NCBI RefSeq assembly: GCF_051622035.1
Contig: NC_135358.1
Coordinates: 7,729,001-7,793,000, forward strand
From: Arctopsyche grandis
Taxonomy: Eukaryota; Arthropoda; Insecta; Trichoptera; Hydropsychidae
Direction of reading: 5' to 3'
Length of the DNA stretch: 64,000 nucleotides
In this document: piece by piece, positions 34,693-47,244 of the stretch
Position numbering within the stretch: the first letter of the stretch is position 1
How the letters are laid out: each line of letters opens with the position of its first letter
Notes under the pieces: generated by a model
What the model was told of the DNA's origin: nothing
The model's database searches: none
The model's input: the letters and a program-made list of their open reading frames with translations, nothing else
Program-made: the position numbers and the translations under genes

Positions 34693-37600
34693 TTACAATT
34701 CGTTATTTTTATATTCCTTATCACGAGAAGCGGTCTCTTCGTCTTTCTTTGGTGTTGCTTCAGTACTAGGTGAACTTTCTTTACTTTTTTCAGCGTACAT
34801 TCTGTCAGTTATACGTTTCATGCTGTTAGGCCAAGATATTATGCCGTTATCATCAGCCATATCCAAAATTTCGCAAATCAGCGGCGACTCTATACCCAGT
34901 ATATATTGGCAAATTTTAGGCTCCAGCAAATATAAAGAAACTTGACTCGGACTTGAAGCATTTTCTAAGCACTTCAACTTGACTTCAGTCTGTCTTGGTT
35001 TGCGTGTTTGGGAACATTCATTCCCTCTGGAGTAGAAATGAGATATCTGCGTTCGCTGTGGACCTGTAAGCATCACATGTACGATTGTACTATAATGGTA
35101 AGATATTGTTAATATGGTTAGTTATAATATACCTTTGGGTTTGGGACGTTTTTGAGGGTTTTGAGCGATCCATTCAAGATGATCGTCTTCGAAAAATTCG
35201 CCGAGCAGCACCGTCGTTTGGAATCCTGCTTTTTCATCGATGTGAACCTGCTTCACATATTTTCCGTAGCAAAAGTCATACTTCCACCATCCGGTACCCT
35301 ATAAGATGAAAATAAATACACAATAACGAATAATATAAAACTTGTTTCTTTACTATAATATTTTTACGCATAAAAAAATAAAATACGAATTTAAGACAAG
35401 CTGAAAAGAGGCTAGTAAAAATATGGACATTTGATATATCACTTTTACAACAAAAATATAAAGCAACCTAGAATGAATGAAATGCGCATTAACGCTGAGC
35501 ATTAAAGATTGGCAACGTTTCAAACTTAATTAACGTTATATCTTAATAATCACAAGTTAAGAATTTGTGAATTAAACTGCAAATTTCTTGTAGTTGAAAT
35601 CATGCGATTTTTTTAATTCAACCTTTAACTGCGCACTTAATTGTTAAATGGTCAAAACATTATTTTTTATTTCATACTACAAATAAAATATTGCTCAATG
35701 TGAATTTTCTTATATTTAATTCGCATTTTTTTATTCTAATGCGCAAATGATTCATTCTAAGGAGCAAAGCTATTTTTATAAATGCACCGTTAATTTGTGC
35801 CCATATATTATATCAAAACTACTTACACCTCCTTCAAGACAATTTTCACCTTCCAAAAACGCTCTGACTAATTCATTGGGTGGTAAATCAAGTTTACGGA
35901 TGGGTTTAACATCTTTTTCTGGACTGTCATAATCAATGGGATGCAATTCCATTTTCACTCTAGCTTCACCGTCCTAATAAAACGATATTAATTTAACAAA
36001 CTAAATTTATAATACAGATATTCATAATAATTTAATAATATATGAAGTTTTAGACAAATTATATGCATAATGATTGGTATAAAACAACAAAAAAAACAAC
36101 TATATCCACTTTTTTGAAATTTTAATGATACAATTTGATTCTGTCATTATGCTAGAATCAAATTACAGTATTATTTAAATTTTTAAAAATGAATACAGCC
36201 ATTTTGATTCATTACCACCACTCAAATAGTGATTAAACTGGTAGCTGAAAATTTATTGCACAAACAAAAAGCTACATGCAATATTTATTATACACAATCA
36301 AAAATTATTAGTATTATGAAATGTTTATTATATTATTATAGATACGTATGTGTATATAAAACGTTAAAATATATGACGACGAATAATGTTGTCGATAGGC
36401 ATAATTACATTAAAAGGTTTCGAGGTATATAATGAAAATAAAGTATACGTAGATCGATAAATAATTCATACATACATACATACATATGCATATAATATGA
36501 TGCTACTGTAATCATATAAGCATGATAATAATGAATAACTGTACTAATTGGTATTTTGCATTAGTATGCATAATTTTCGATTTTTCATATATTAAATCAG
36601 AATATAAATTTATAGTTTATGATCTTAGTAAAAAATATAAACATTTTAAATTCAATATAAAAACACACACACACGTGATTTGAACTTAAACAACATGATG
36701 TAAAATCCACTGCCATATAAAATTAATAATTCAAATGCAGAGATTCATACAAAATAATTTTACATATCAACATTATATGTACCTTTTTATGCCTCGAATG
36801 CGCACTGAAAATTATAAACATGCAAACAATGCTAAAATTTACCTTTTTAATTACATTATGTATTATATTCCCCACTTCTTGTGATTTTTTCTTGAGAAAC
36901 AAAAATAACAAACATGCATAAAGATATTAATAGAAATATGAATACAGTATTCACCTACCTCGTTAACTTGTTCTACTTTAATAAAGGCAAGGACATCTTT
37001 TCCTAGCTTGTTTTCCTGAACAAATAAGTATTCTATATATATATATATATAAAGTATGCAAATCAAAACGTGCAACACAAAAAGCAACTATAAAAGTGAA
37101 CTAACAACTTCAACCTCGGATAGTGGAATGCGAATATGCACTCAAAGAAATACATTATATAGTATAGTATATATAGTATATATTTTAACATTATATAGTA
37201 TATATTTTAAATAAAATATATTTAAATTCGAGCACACAAACCTGAATTTTTTTATTGAATTTGAGACTCTCCGCTTCCATAGCGAGTACACTTCTTGGTT
37301 TTTTCGGCGCATTGTCAACAGGTAAACAATTTATTAGGTTCTCTTCGGAATCTTTGGGTTTGTATAAAGGATGGCTACATAGCAACGGAGACAAAATAGT
37401 GACTTCGTATTCGCAAGTCGACGTCTCTTTGAATGTGTATATTTCATGTTTTCTATGACTGAAGCACACATATTGTACTTTTGTCATACGCGGCTTATTA
37501 TTCAAATCACAAAGTGTACCTAAATAAATCATTTCATTAAAAATACACAAATAGTACAACAAATTAAAGATACTAGTTTGATAATAAAAAATAAAATTCT

Positions 37601-38520
37601 AACCGTCGTCCATTTCAAACTCAACATATGGCAAATTGAGACCTTCGATTTTCTTAAACTTCAATTTATCATCATTTACAAGGGCATTAACCATTTCTTC
37701 CTCCAGTTTCTTCTGTTTGGCCGCATCCCATCGTCCGAGGAAATATTCCTGAAGTTTAGCTTTTTTACCTAATGAATAATAACAATAAATTAAACATAAA
37801 ACGCTTCATTTCGATAGAAGACAATACAATAACAGACCTTCACGTTCTTCGTGGTACTGTCGAACATATTGCCCGTGACACACCTCATACGTCCAATAGC
37901 TTTCAACGCGGTAAGAACATAGTTGAGGATAAAATAAAGGTGAAAGCAATTGTAACGGACTAAATCCCTCATACTGATCCGACTCTTCAGAATTTTTTGC
38001 ACTTAAGAGAGGAATATAGCATTGATACTTTTCATGGTGGGCCGTCATTAAATCGAGCACTTCATTGTCCGGATTCTGTCAAGGAAAAAAAATCTTATTT
38101 ATTCAGGCACCATATTGAACAGATAATGAATTATTTATTTATTTTATTTATTTATATATATTTTAGCTATCAAGCTAATTTAAAATTAAACATTCTGGCT
38201 GAATTTTTCAGAACAAAAAAAATGTCAAATATGATTAAAGGATAACATTTTCGTGTTTCTACTCTCATTTATTTATTTTATTCATTTATTATGAATAAAT
38301 ATAACGAAATATATTCATATGACTCGATATGTCATGCTTGGTTTCATTGTAAAAATAGCTGTACTGTAGATAGCATATGTATGTATGTACTCACAATATT
38401 GTCCAATTTTCCAGGCCAATTTATTTTAAACTGGATGGTGTCATCAAATCCTTTAAAGTCATGGCAGTTTATAGAATGGAGGAAACAAACCAGAACAAGG
38501 TAAAATGTTTGAAGAATCAT
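34693..38520 (-). CDS. ERLEC1: Endoplasmic reticulum lectin 1 (erlectin, XTP3-B)
   Basis: Eight exons, all GT-AG and phase-consistent: 38520-38395, 38075-37838, 37768-37604, 37519-37242, 37015-36959, 35973-35827, 35298-35133, 35063-34693; 515 residues (human protein 483). An N-terminal signal peptide (MILQTFYLVLVCFLHSINC) precedes two MRH (mannose-6-phosphate receptor homology) domains. MRH1 includes SYWTYEVCHGQYVRQYHEE and TCEYEVTILSPLLCSHP; MRH2 includes GTGWWKYDFCYGKYVKQ and VKLKCLENA…LEPKICQYILGIESPLIC. The family binds glycans and SEL1L/HRD1 in ER-associated degradation. The tail after MRH2 is charged (KSKESSPSTEATPKKDEETA) and ends NNEL, one residue away from a KDEL-type retention signal. 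A lysine/proline insert follows MRH1. Start chosen because it gives the signal peptide; the gene is convergent with CELF. Confidence 0.95.
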
Positions 38521-40172
38521 TTTGATAAATGAGCTTAGGCGAAAAACTATGTTTAAATCACATTACGAACACTATTGTTAAATATACATGAATTTTAATA
38601 TTATATTTGATAATCGTTCAATAGACCAATTCGAAAGCGACACACCGCAGATAAACGTCATCTGACAATGCAATTTTTGGCCGTAATACAACGCATATTA
38701 TGACATTGTGCTATTTTTTTTCATAATAGTTTTGGAAATTCATCTTCAAACTTTAAATACCGTGAATAATAAATAGGCAAAATATTACAGTTGCCAACTG
38801 TTACATAATCGATTGTACGATTTTTAAATTAAAATGTTAGAATTTTTTCTAAAAAGCTTTTTGTGTCCTGTGGTGTTTTCATTTACTAGAGTTGCAAAAA
38901 GACAGTAAGGATGAAAACGAACTGAGTGGTATGAGAAGTCACGTCCCTGACTTTTAAACAGTGGGTGTTCCCCAAATCGAATTCGGCTGTTGCACGTGCA
39001 GAATGCATATGCTTGAGAGGTCACTCATATATGCATATCCATAAGCAACCGATAAGTTTCTCATACATTTCTTCAAATATAGGATTCACCGCTATCGATC
39101 ACTGTCAAGCAAGGATAAATACTAGTATAAAATATCACCGAAAACACTCCAGGTGGCTATTTTTGGGACTGTGCACTATACACGATGCACTATACACGAT
39201 GCACAGTATATGGCCTGGGGGTTTAAAAGTATCTAAAAAAAAAACACGTACCACTCAGGTGTGTCTTCGCCCTAAGGCAAAGACTATAATCATTGTTCGT
39301 ATGACAGTCGTTGACCATTTGAAAAAAATAACAATACATTAATGCCAATTGATAATTTATTAACCCTCCTTCACCGAAGTGGAGTATGCAAGTGCCCCAA
39401 TTTTTACGTTTTTCGTAATAACTATGTGGTTTTCAAAGCTATACACCCTATATTTCTTGCATTCCAAGAATGAAGTACAAGAAATTTATTTTTATAGATT
39501 TTGTATGATTTAGAAAAGGAGTACATCGTAAAAAAATACATTTATACATTTCTACGTTCCAAAATATAGTTTAAAGGCCGTAGCGATAAGTCATGTTTTT
39601 GACTGTTCGCTTGCATATTCTTGTTGATCGATGAATCAATTTCTATTGAGTCGTGCAGTTGCCTGTTGGCCTTACCTATGCGCGTTTGCGTGTTGATGCT
39701 TGTCGTTATTTTTTATTACAAAAATAATCAAAAACATGCTATAGGACTAAAACTTTTTTATGTTGATGTATAAAATGATTAATAAGATATATATTGAACC
39801 CATTTGTATTGATAAAAGCCAGTTTTTTAGACATTCCACTAACCCAAGCAAATATTGGTCTCGAGTATTGCCTCGAAACGTCTATTTGCACAAGACCAAT
39901 ATTAGCATGGATCAGTGAAATGTCTTAAAATTGGTCTCATGTAAATACAGCATTAAATAAAAAAAAAGGTACTCAGTAATGTCATAAGAAAACTTTAAAA
40001 TTCAAGTGGCGAGCGACTTTAGCATGGCCGACAATTGAAGTCAGTAGTAAAAATTATGAGTCACTTTTTGCCAGGTTGGTCAAATATGAAATGTGTTGCG
40101 GCCAAAGTTGTCAGTTGTAGGTTGAAGGTGTGTGGTGCGGGTGTAAGGTGCAAGTAGCCGGCTAAATTCACA
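38521..40172. other. Divergent intergenic region between ERLEC1 and cornichon
   Basis: 1.65 kb carrying a family D repeat (39050-39290) and otherwise AT-rich DNA. The promoters of both genes must lie here. The 40020-40172 part next to cornichon is less AT-rich and is the likely cornichon leader. No clear TATA or initiator could be chosen. Confidence 0.45.
39050..39290 (+). repeat. Dispersed repeat family D, copy
   Basis: Contains 'tcgatcactgtcaagcaagg', 'tatcaccgaaaacactccag', 'tttaaaagtatct' and 'gtcttcgccctaaggc' in the order seen at 19040-19545 (reverse) and 58260-58600. A 15-bp 'actatacacgatgc' duplication lies inside at about 39175. Confidence 0.55.
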
Positions 40173-40851
40173 ATGGCTTTCAGTTTTCCGGCATTATCTT
40201 ATATCGTCGCTCTGATCATAGATGCTTTTCTCATTTTCTTTTCAATATTTCACGTAATAGCTTTCGACGAGCTAAAAACCGACTATAAGAACCCAATACA
40301 TCAATGCAACAGCCTCAATCCGGTAAATTCCGCTTCATCACTCACTCGGATTTAAATACGCATACATTAAGTTTCCATTAAAGAAAATTTTCCATTAAAC
40401 ATGCCTTATCTATTTCAGCTTGTGGTGCCAGAATATACGCTACACATTATTATCAATATATTGTTCCTCTTATCAGGGGAATGGTTCTCTCTAATTATCA
40501 ATATTCCATTGCTTGTGTACCATCTTAACAGGTAATTTTTAAAATAATACTAAATATATGTCTTTTTCGGATTCCAAATTTAAATATATAAATAAAATAC
40601 CAGATATCGAACGAGACCTGTGATGAGTGGGTTCGGTCTATACGACCCAACGAGTATAATGAATGCGGATATACTTACCAAATGCCAAAGAGAAGGATGG
40701 GTTAAATTAGCATTCTATTTGTTATCATTCTTCTATTATTTATATGGGTATGTATTAAACTTTAATTGTTCATGTATTTTGTCAACTGTTCTCGATATTA
40801 TATGTCATTTTTTCTTTTTTCAGGATGATCTACGTTTTAATATCAGCATGA
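40173..40851 (+). CDS. cni: Cornichon family ER cargo receptor
   Basis: Four exons: 40173-40322, 40419-40531, 40604-40747, 40824-40851 (stop TGA), giving 144 residues, the same length as vertebrate CNIH1. Cornichon proteins are ER-to-Golgi cargo receptors that help export TGF-alpha-like ligands and some receptors in COPII vesicles. Visible features are a first hydrophobic segment ([22 protein letters not shown]), the signature [20 protein letters not shown], then a membrane segment ([20 protein letters not shown]), [23 protein letters not shown] and a final segment ending YGMIYVLIS. The last exon adds only nine codons; reading through its acceptor instead would give a different C-terminus, so the splice is needed to match the family. 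A poly(A) signal AATAAA lies at 40941. Confidence 0.96.
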
Positions 40852-40859
40852 AGTGATAA

Positions 40860-42580
40860 ATTTCACTATGTTTTAATACTTTTTCAAGTATGTTCTTTGA
40901 ATAGTTTTTTGAATGTTCTATGATAATACTCCTTTTCGAAAATAAAGAATAAGTATTACCGTTGTGTCGTCACAATAAGTACAATCAATCAATTGAATGT
41001 GAAATATCAATGTGATTGTAACAAAGTTAATCCTTGTGGAATGTTTAATTTAACAATATTTTTCCAGTGTAGTGTTTAAAAAGTTTCCTTTCAGTAATCA
41101 CAAATGTATGCACGCATTCTTATTTTAAATTAAAATGACTTGAATGTTCAGTGAGATTGCAGTAAAATTCAATTGCATTATTCATTTAAAAATAAACTGA
41201 TAACTAAGATAGAAATAAACCTGACCTCATATAACACTTTTTTCTTATGCTTATTTTGTTAGAGAATTACATTATATGTCAGTATTTATTAATTAATACT
41301 ATACTAAAACGTTGAATAAAAGTAAATCAAAGTCTTTGTACTTTTAGTTGACATTTTTTGCTGGGATTGTAAGGTTAAATTTTCATTTAAAAAATGTTAC
41401 TATCGAGGGTTAATCAAATATCAATTTTTGTAATTTCTTATCAATGGTGTTAATATTTCTATCGAAATGGTATCAGTATACCTATATGTATGTAACAAAA
41501 TGTATTTGTAAATAATATGTGATATCTAACATTTTATCCTTTTTTAACTCTTAGATGAGAATCGTATTCTATATATAAAAAAAAGTAAAATGAAAGGAAA
41601 CTCATTTTTCTGAAAATTTTTTTTTATAAGATTTTCAAGTTATTTATACATATTGTTTATAAATCATCCCTTGTTTATCATGCTCATTAGATTTCTTATA
41701 CATTTACTTCTTTAGTTAACATCAGTGTGGTTTTAGATGTTAGTCTTGTGTATTTATTTATATATGAATAAATTTTTGTCTTTATTCTTTTCTTATTCCT
41801 CAATAAATCAACTTGTCATTTTTTCGTTCCTAAAACTTTACTGTAGATAAATCGCATTTATTTATATAAAATTAAACATTAAATAATGATAACTTCAGCA
41901 AACAAATGTTTGTGACGATCATACAATAGTACAGCTATAGAAATAATGGTAAGTGGACGTGTAATTCAAAAGACATTCAAGAATGTAAAATCAATAGAAC
42001 TTCGATTTAATAATAGAATAGCGCCAACAGACTCAAACTATCATTTAATAATCAAGTGGTGATTTGAGAAAATATTTCACTTAATAATACAGTGAGGATC
42101 ATAAATTAAATGTATAGTCATACTGTAAACTGCTACATACTGAAATCTACCTCATTCTCTTGTAGAAGTGAGTTAACTAATGAGAAGGAATTATTTTTTT
42201 ATTACAGTTAATTCTACAAGAGCAGAGCTGCCAATTGAAAATTCGGGCTTTGGTGTAGTGCAAGTAGTTTTTTTCTCCAGTTTCGTTAATTGTTAGTTTT
42301 TGGCATAAAAATTCGCCAGTTTAAATTCATCAAAACTCATCAGACCTGCACAGAAGCAAAACTGCCCCCAATAAAGCATTTTTGGAATTAATAATGAATA
42401 AGCTTACATATAATTTCTACAAGATTTTTGCACAAGTATTTATTTATTCATTCCAAAGTTTGACATTACAGGAATTCCTAATGCACCACAATGATCAAAA
42501 ATAATAAATTTGTATTTAAAGAAGTAAATCAGATGCATTAAAAAAATTGGCTCTTTTTACGAAATAATCACATGTATAAA
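40860..42580. other. Intergenic region downstream of cornichon
   Basis: AT-rich DNA with an AATAAA at 40941 that probably ends the cornichon transcript. Near 42150-42225 'tcttgtagaa' and its complement 'ttctacaagag' lie about 60 bp apart, a small inverted repeat. No gene or known family seen. Confidence 0.4.
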
Positions 42581-42582
42581 AG

Positions 42583-42775
42583 GGTTCGGTCATTATTGGT
42601 CACAAAGCGCTCGCCCAAAAGTCACTAAAATCTCTATAACGAAACATCTGGCAGCTGAAAAGTCCATAATACTAACGATAACTCGAGTGCCAAATATTCC
42701 ATATTCGCGATTTTCATGGCAATAATTAGATTTTGAGCGATCGCATTGTGACTAATAATAATCCAATTACCGTAT
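42583..42775 (+). mobile_element. MITE family B, copy 2
   Basis: 'gggttcggtcattattggtc' through 'gtgactaataataatccaat'. About 190 bp closely matching 8735-8945, with the short 'ctatcatactaacgagaa' duplication of copy 1 absent. Confidence 0.65.
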
Positions 42776-43056
42776 AAAAGAAAGTAAAAAAAAATGTTTT
42801 CACTTTTAAGACTTTAAATAACGGTTTTTATTTCTGCCTTGTGTGGGAATCACTCTTTGGTAAATTCAAAATAATATGTATTGTGACATTTATTGAATAT
42901 TAAGCCAATTTAGTACCAACTTTCACAATTATTAATCTGCGAAATATTTGTCCTATCTTCAAGTCGGTTCACAGTTGTAGAAGGTTGGAAGCATCTGATT
43001 AAGAAAAAAATCTGCCCAATTAGGTATATATCTACCTAGTCAGCCAAATCCGAATT

Positions 43057-43725
43057 AAGGTATGTTCATACTTAACAGCACTGCACGATTCCGTTTCAAA
43101 TATGTCATTTTATTACATTTCTATTCATATCTACCTACACGTCGCGCTCACGTCACGTTTACAGCAATTTGGCCGAGTGCAAGGCAAAATCAGCTTACTT
43201 ATACATTAGAGGCCATGACGATACGGCGCAATATTGCTTACGTCGTATTGTCGAGTACTTGCAATATGAATGCATACACGTGCATTCGTAGCTACGCGTC
43301 AGAATACAAGTCAGCAAAAATGTTTCGACGTTTATCGAACGAAAAATTATGTATAATCGCGCTGTTGTTGGAAGAAGAAGCTCAAAAAGGCAATAAAAAA
43401 GCACAGAGACGTTTTGATGTGCATTTTATTAAATTTATTTGAATCGAAAAAATATCGATAATTGGTCCAAAACAGCAAAGCGGCAGACTCATGGCACGTA
43501 ATTCGCGTGTATATCTCCACGATGGCCAAAAAGACGGATACGATACGTTAACGGATGTTGCTGTAAGGTATGAACAGGAAATGTCGGGTACTGCTGTAAG
43601 CCTGCCGTGGCGTAAACGTGACGGTTGGTATGAATATACCCATACAAATTATACCAAAGAATACTTTTCGTACGGCCGGATACCTGCTGAAGTCGTTAAG
43701 TGCTGACTAGGTATGAACAGACCTT
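43057..43725 (+). mobile_element. MITE-like element of family C with a possible Harbinger transposase relic
   Basis: Inverted ends AAGGTATGTTCATAC (43057) and GTATGAACAGACCTT (ends 43725) bound 669 bp. The left half has the 'gagtgcaaggcaaaat' and 'cgatacggcgcaatatt' motifs of the other family C elements. The middle (43320-43440) encodes MFRRLSNEKLCIIALLLEEEAQKGNKKAQRRFDVHFI, resembling the N-terminal region of PIF/Harbinger (HARBI1-like) proteins, where an acidic helix is followed by an arginine-rich '-RR-WVHP-' block. It is then broken by a stop and frame change. If correct, family C would be Harbinger-derived; the resemblance is short. Its right end is 149 bp before the Aph-1 start codon. 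Confidence 0.5.
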
Positions 43726-43874
43726 TATAAATGGACTTTACAAATACATATCCATAAATTAAGTCGAACTCGCATATGGTCGTAAAATGGTGGCTCTGAA
43801 CAACTGTCAGTTGTAACGTCAATGTCAGTCACCACTCATCGGGCACGAGTGGCAAAACTATTCAAGCTGCAAAG

Positions 43875-44732
43875 ATGACTATATCTGAACTTGTGGGTTG
43901 TGGACTGATGGCATTCGGGCCGGCCGTCTGTCTCTTCTCAATGACGGTCGCACAGGATCCAGTGCGCATCATCATAATGATCGCAGCCGCCTTTTGCTGG
44001 CTGCTCTCACTTCTGCTATCCTCCATACTTTGGTTTGCTGTAGTGCCGCTTAGATCATATCTCGCTTTCGGAATGTTCTTCTCCGTGCTTTTCCAGGTTA
44101 ATTTAAAACACTACAATCCAATTAATTATACACTGATATACTAAAGCGACTTGTCGGTTACAGGAACTGTTCCGGTATGGAGTGTATAGATTATTGCGGC
44201 GCACTGAAAACGATCTACGTCAAATTGCCGATAGTCAATTGATAATTGAAAATAAGCACGTGTTTGCATATGTGTCCGGAATGGGCTTTGGTGTCATAAG
44301 TGGGGCGTTTGCTTTCGTGAACGTACTCGCAGATTCGGTAAATACTACCCGATATAATTAAATAATACATTTTATACTAACAAATTATAAATAAATATTG
44401 AATTTTAGGTTGGCCCAGCGACAGTCGGATTGAAATCGGGCTCAGACGCATTCTTCATTACTAGCGCTCTGACTACACTCTGTATGATACTTCTACACAC
44501 ATTTTGGAGTGTTATTTTCTTCAATGCTCTCGATGAAAAAAATTACCTAAACGTCTCTTGGGTGGTAGTTACCCATTTAGTAGTTTCCGGTTTAACGCTC
44601 CTGAATAGATGGCATTTGTACTATGCTTCGATTCTTCCCGCATATATCATACTAGTTATTACTATTATGATGGCATACAAAAGCATAGGTGGCTCTTGGT
44701 CTACTTTCAAAAAAGTACTTCCGTATTCTTAG
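43875..44732 (+). CDS. Aph-1: Gamma-secretase subunit Aph-1
   Basis: Three exons: 43875-44096, 44164-44337, 44409-44732, all phase 0; 239 residues, close to the family length. Aph-1 is the multipass scaffold of gamma-secretase, the intramembrane protease that cleaves Notch and other type I proteins. Several hydrophobic segments are visible, starting with LVGCGLMAFGPAVCLFSM. The GxxxGxxxG helix-packing motif is present as GMGFGVISG (residues about 113-121), followed by ADSVGPATVGLKSGSDAFF. The two conserved membrane histidines occur in LLHTFW and VTHLVVSG. The last predicted segment is followed by a short polar tail (GGSWSTFKKVLPYS). The start matches the family N-terminus, and a poly(A) signal AATAAA lies near 45008. 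Confidence 0.97.
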
Positions 44733-45288
44733 TCGAATTATATTTGCCAAAGAAAGGCTCGATTATAAATAGCGATAACTATTTTTACCATATCATCGTA
44801 CTAAACACGAGTCGATAAAATGGTAGACATTTATAAATCAATAAGACTAATCTACCCAACTATCAACATTTTAATATTTTTCTGGAATTCACCACCACTA
44901 TTCTTATATAACATGACAGTGCAATTAACTTTAGTTAATATAACTCACCATACATATTTTCCCTGCTAAAAGATAAACGAAAATGAACATAAGCAACTGA
45001 TGAACTAAAATAAAAGTTATGTGATATCTCATTCATAATTAGACATTATTTTTATATATTAAGTACATTTATTAAACTTTTTTTATTGATTTACTATTAT
45101 TTTTACGATAAGTATAGTAAGACATTTATACAAGTAGTACATAGTAGAGTGGTTGAATTTTTGTGAGCTGTACTGACTCATAATCCTTTCACACTACTAT
45201 GATTCTCCTACAGAAATGCCTTCTATGATACTACATACATATATTATACGTATTTATTATTAAGTTCTAAAAGACTAATTGAAATTAA

Positions 45289-46247
45289 CCCTTTGGCTGC
45301 TACGAGGTTTTTCAATGTCCAAGCGAAAAATGCTAACATTTGTAATTATTTTGAAAAAAAATAAATATAATATTTTTTTTTACATACTTACTTCGCCGAA
45401 CACTCGTAATTTTTATAATACTTTATATACATTTTTAAGAAGCAGTCGTGAACTCGTGCTCTCTCTTTCTGTTTTGCTTTTACATGCGTGCGTGCGAAAG
45501 AGATACCTACATATATACACTAAATAAGTTTTGACGATTGTTTTCCGAGGCTTTATTCTTTTCAATAATCTATTTTTAGATATCGATGTATCCTTACAAC
45601 ATGCGATATATTCGAAACAGGTAGCGGTCTCTCTCTCTTTCTTTCTTGGTTTTAATTGTGTACGTATGAGCGAGACACACAAGGATGCGAAGGTTCTAAT
45701 AATCAAATAATTTTTCAACATGTATCATAAACATTTTGTATGCATTTCAGTTGCATTTGATTGATTGCATGAATTCGTGACGTCTCGTGACCTATATAAT
45801 TGAAAGCGGATTTCTATTGTTTTTTGCCATTTATTTTAACTCTGCAAAATGATATCGGACAGTGAAAGTGATGAAAGCGAAATAATAGCTCCTCGCCGAG
45901 GAACTCGACAAATCAGCAGCTCTACTGATTCTGAAAATGAATTTATCGATAATAATCAATTCCCAAGTAATAACTCCTTATATGACATTGACAACGAACC
46001 CGAAATTTACTTTGATGATGAACCCGAAATTGAAGAGCTTTTATTTAAAAAATTGATAAATATTTATAAAGCTTGATTGAAAAATAAATATAAATACGTA
46101 TATAAAAAAAATGTTTCGTGCCACTGATGCGCTGGTGGCTCAAAGAAAGTATTGAAATACGACAATTAATGACGTCAACAACGATCGTCGTAGCAATCTT
46201 CGCCGATTTCAAAACAACGATTTATCGTTGTTGTAGCAGTCAAAGGG
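45289..46247. mobile_element. piggyBac-like non-autonomous element 1
   Basis: Inverted ends CCCTTTGGCTGCTAC (left) and, in reverse, CCCTTTGACTGCTAC (right) are flanked on both sides by TTAA (45285-45288 and 46248-46251). TTAA targets with CCC-starting inverted ends are diagnostic of piggyBac-like elements. At 959 bp it is far too short for a transposase; it contains one acidic frame (next entry). Subterminal 'gtagcaatc(t)' and 'acaacgat' motifs repeat near the right end. Confidence 0.85.
45849..46076 (+). pseudogene. piggyBac transposase N-terminal remnant (acidic)
   Basis: A 75-codon frame beginning MISDSESDESEIIAPRRGTR, rich in Asp/Glu/Ser, ending in a stop before any catalytic domain. Acidic, serine-rich N-termini are usual in piggyBac-type transposases, and the frame lies inside a piggyBac-like element, so it is read as the surviving 5' part of an internally deleted transposase gene. 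There is no direct sequence match I can cite; the assignment rests on position and composition. Confidence 0.5.
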
Positions 46248-46547
46248 TTAAAAACAATTTTTACTTATAATAAATCATTTTGTAGTGTAATTTTTATTTA
46301 TAAAATGATCAATAAATAAATATAAAATACTATTCATACATAAATTTGGTGGTTATTATTATTCATACTTAATATATGAATACTGCATGTTAAAATGATA
46401 AGCCTAAACTTTACCGACCCTATACTGAAACAACTGGAATACCACAGAATAGTGATTGTGAATAAAGTAACAAATTAACAGTGGTAGCAGCTATCGCTTC
46501 ATTAATCCTACTGTAATGCCTTTGTAAGAATCTACTTGTGTGAAACA

Positions 46548-47162
46548 CTATTTGACACCTTCATTTTTATAATACTCCGATAAGTCTTTGAAGAGAGAAT
46601 CGACAGTCCACGCTGCGTCAGCTTCTTTTACATTTGCGTCAGAATGGATAAATTTCAATAGAGGCGACAGATTAACACCATCTAGTGCTACAAACGACTG
46701 CTGTTTCAAGAGTTCAGAATCTAATTCCTGGTACATTGCAGACTGATTCAGCGAGATCCTAAACAAACGATATAGTTTTTAGGTGTATTTTTATTACATA
46801 TGGTTATATATTTTTAACAATTATGTATTGTACTTGGAAATTTTTGAAGTATTTTCATTTGATATCTGCGTCAATTCTTCGGCATCTGGAATTGTGGGAA
46901 TTTCGCTTTCTGACTCAAAACTCCTCTGTGGGATAATAAGCTCTCTGAAACAGCAAAAACATACACGCTCGTTTAAAACTAGCAATAATTTAGTACATTT
47001 ATACTAAGTATAATAAAACTCGATGCAAACTAAAACCACTTAGACATTGGACTTAATAATAAATGTAATAGTAAGTTATAAATTATTCTAATTTTATATT
47101 AATAATTGATACCTGGCTTGTGGAGCCTCCTGAGGAGCTGGAGTACGTGACCAAGCCGACAT
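46548..47162 (-). CDS. IFT43: Intraflagellar transport protein 43 homologue
   Basis: Three exons: 47162-47113, 46944-46834, 46758-46548 (stop TAG), phases 2 and 2; 123 residues. IFT43 is a small subunit of the IFT-A complex that carries retrograde transport in cilia. The core matches vertebrate IFT43: a SESEIPTIPDAEEL segment (vertebrate 'IPDLEDV' region), then MYQELDSELLKQQSFVALDGVNLSPLLKF (vertebrate '[28 protein letters not shown]'), then a W followed by LFKDLSEYY (vertebrate 'W-WDHLFTEV'). The protein is shorter than the human one (about 210), having lost most of the basic N-terminal part. The start MSAWSRTPAPQEAPQA is the first ATG in the exon and gives an ordinary disordered leader. Confidence 0.88.
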
Positions 47163-47244
47163 CTTTCCTAAACAACAAAACAAAACTACTGATGTTGCCA
47201 GCACTAAAAATTTTACAAATGTCAAATTTAATTACTTGTTTTAT

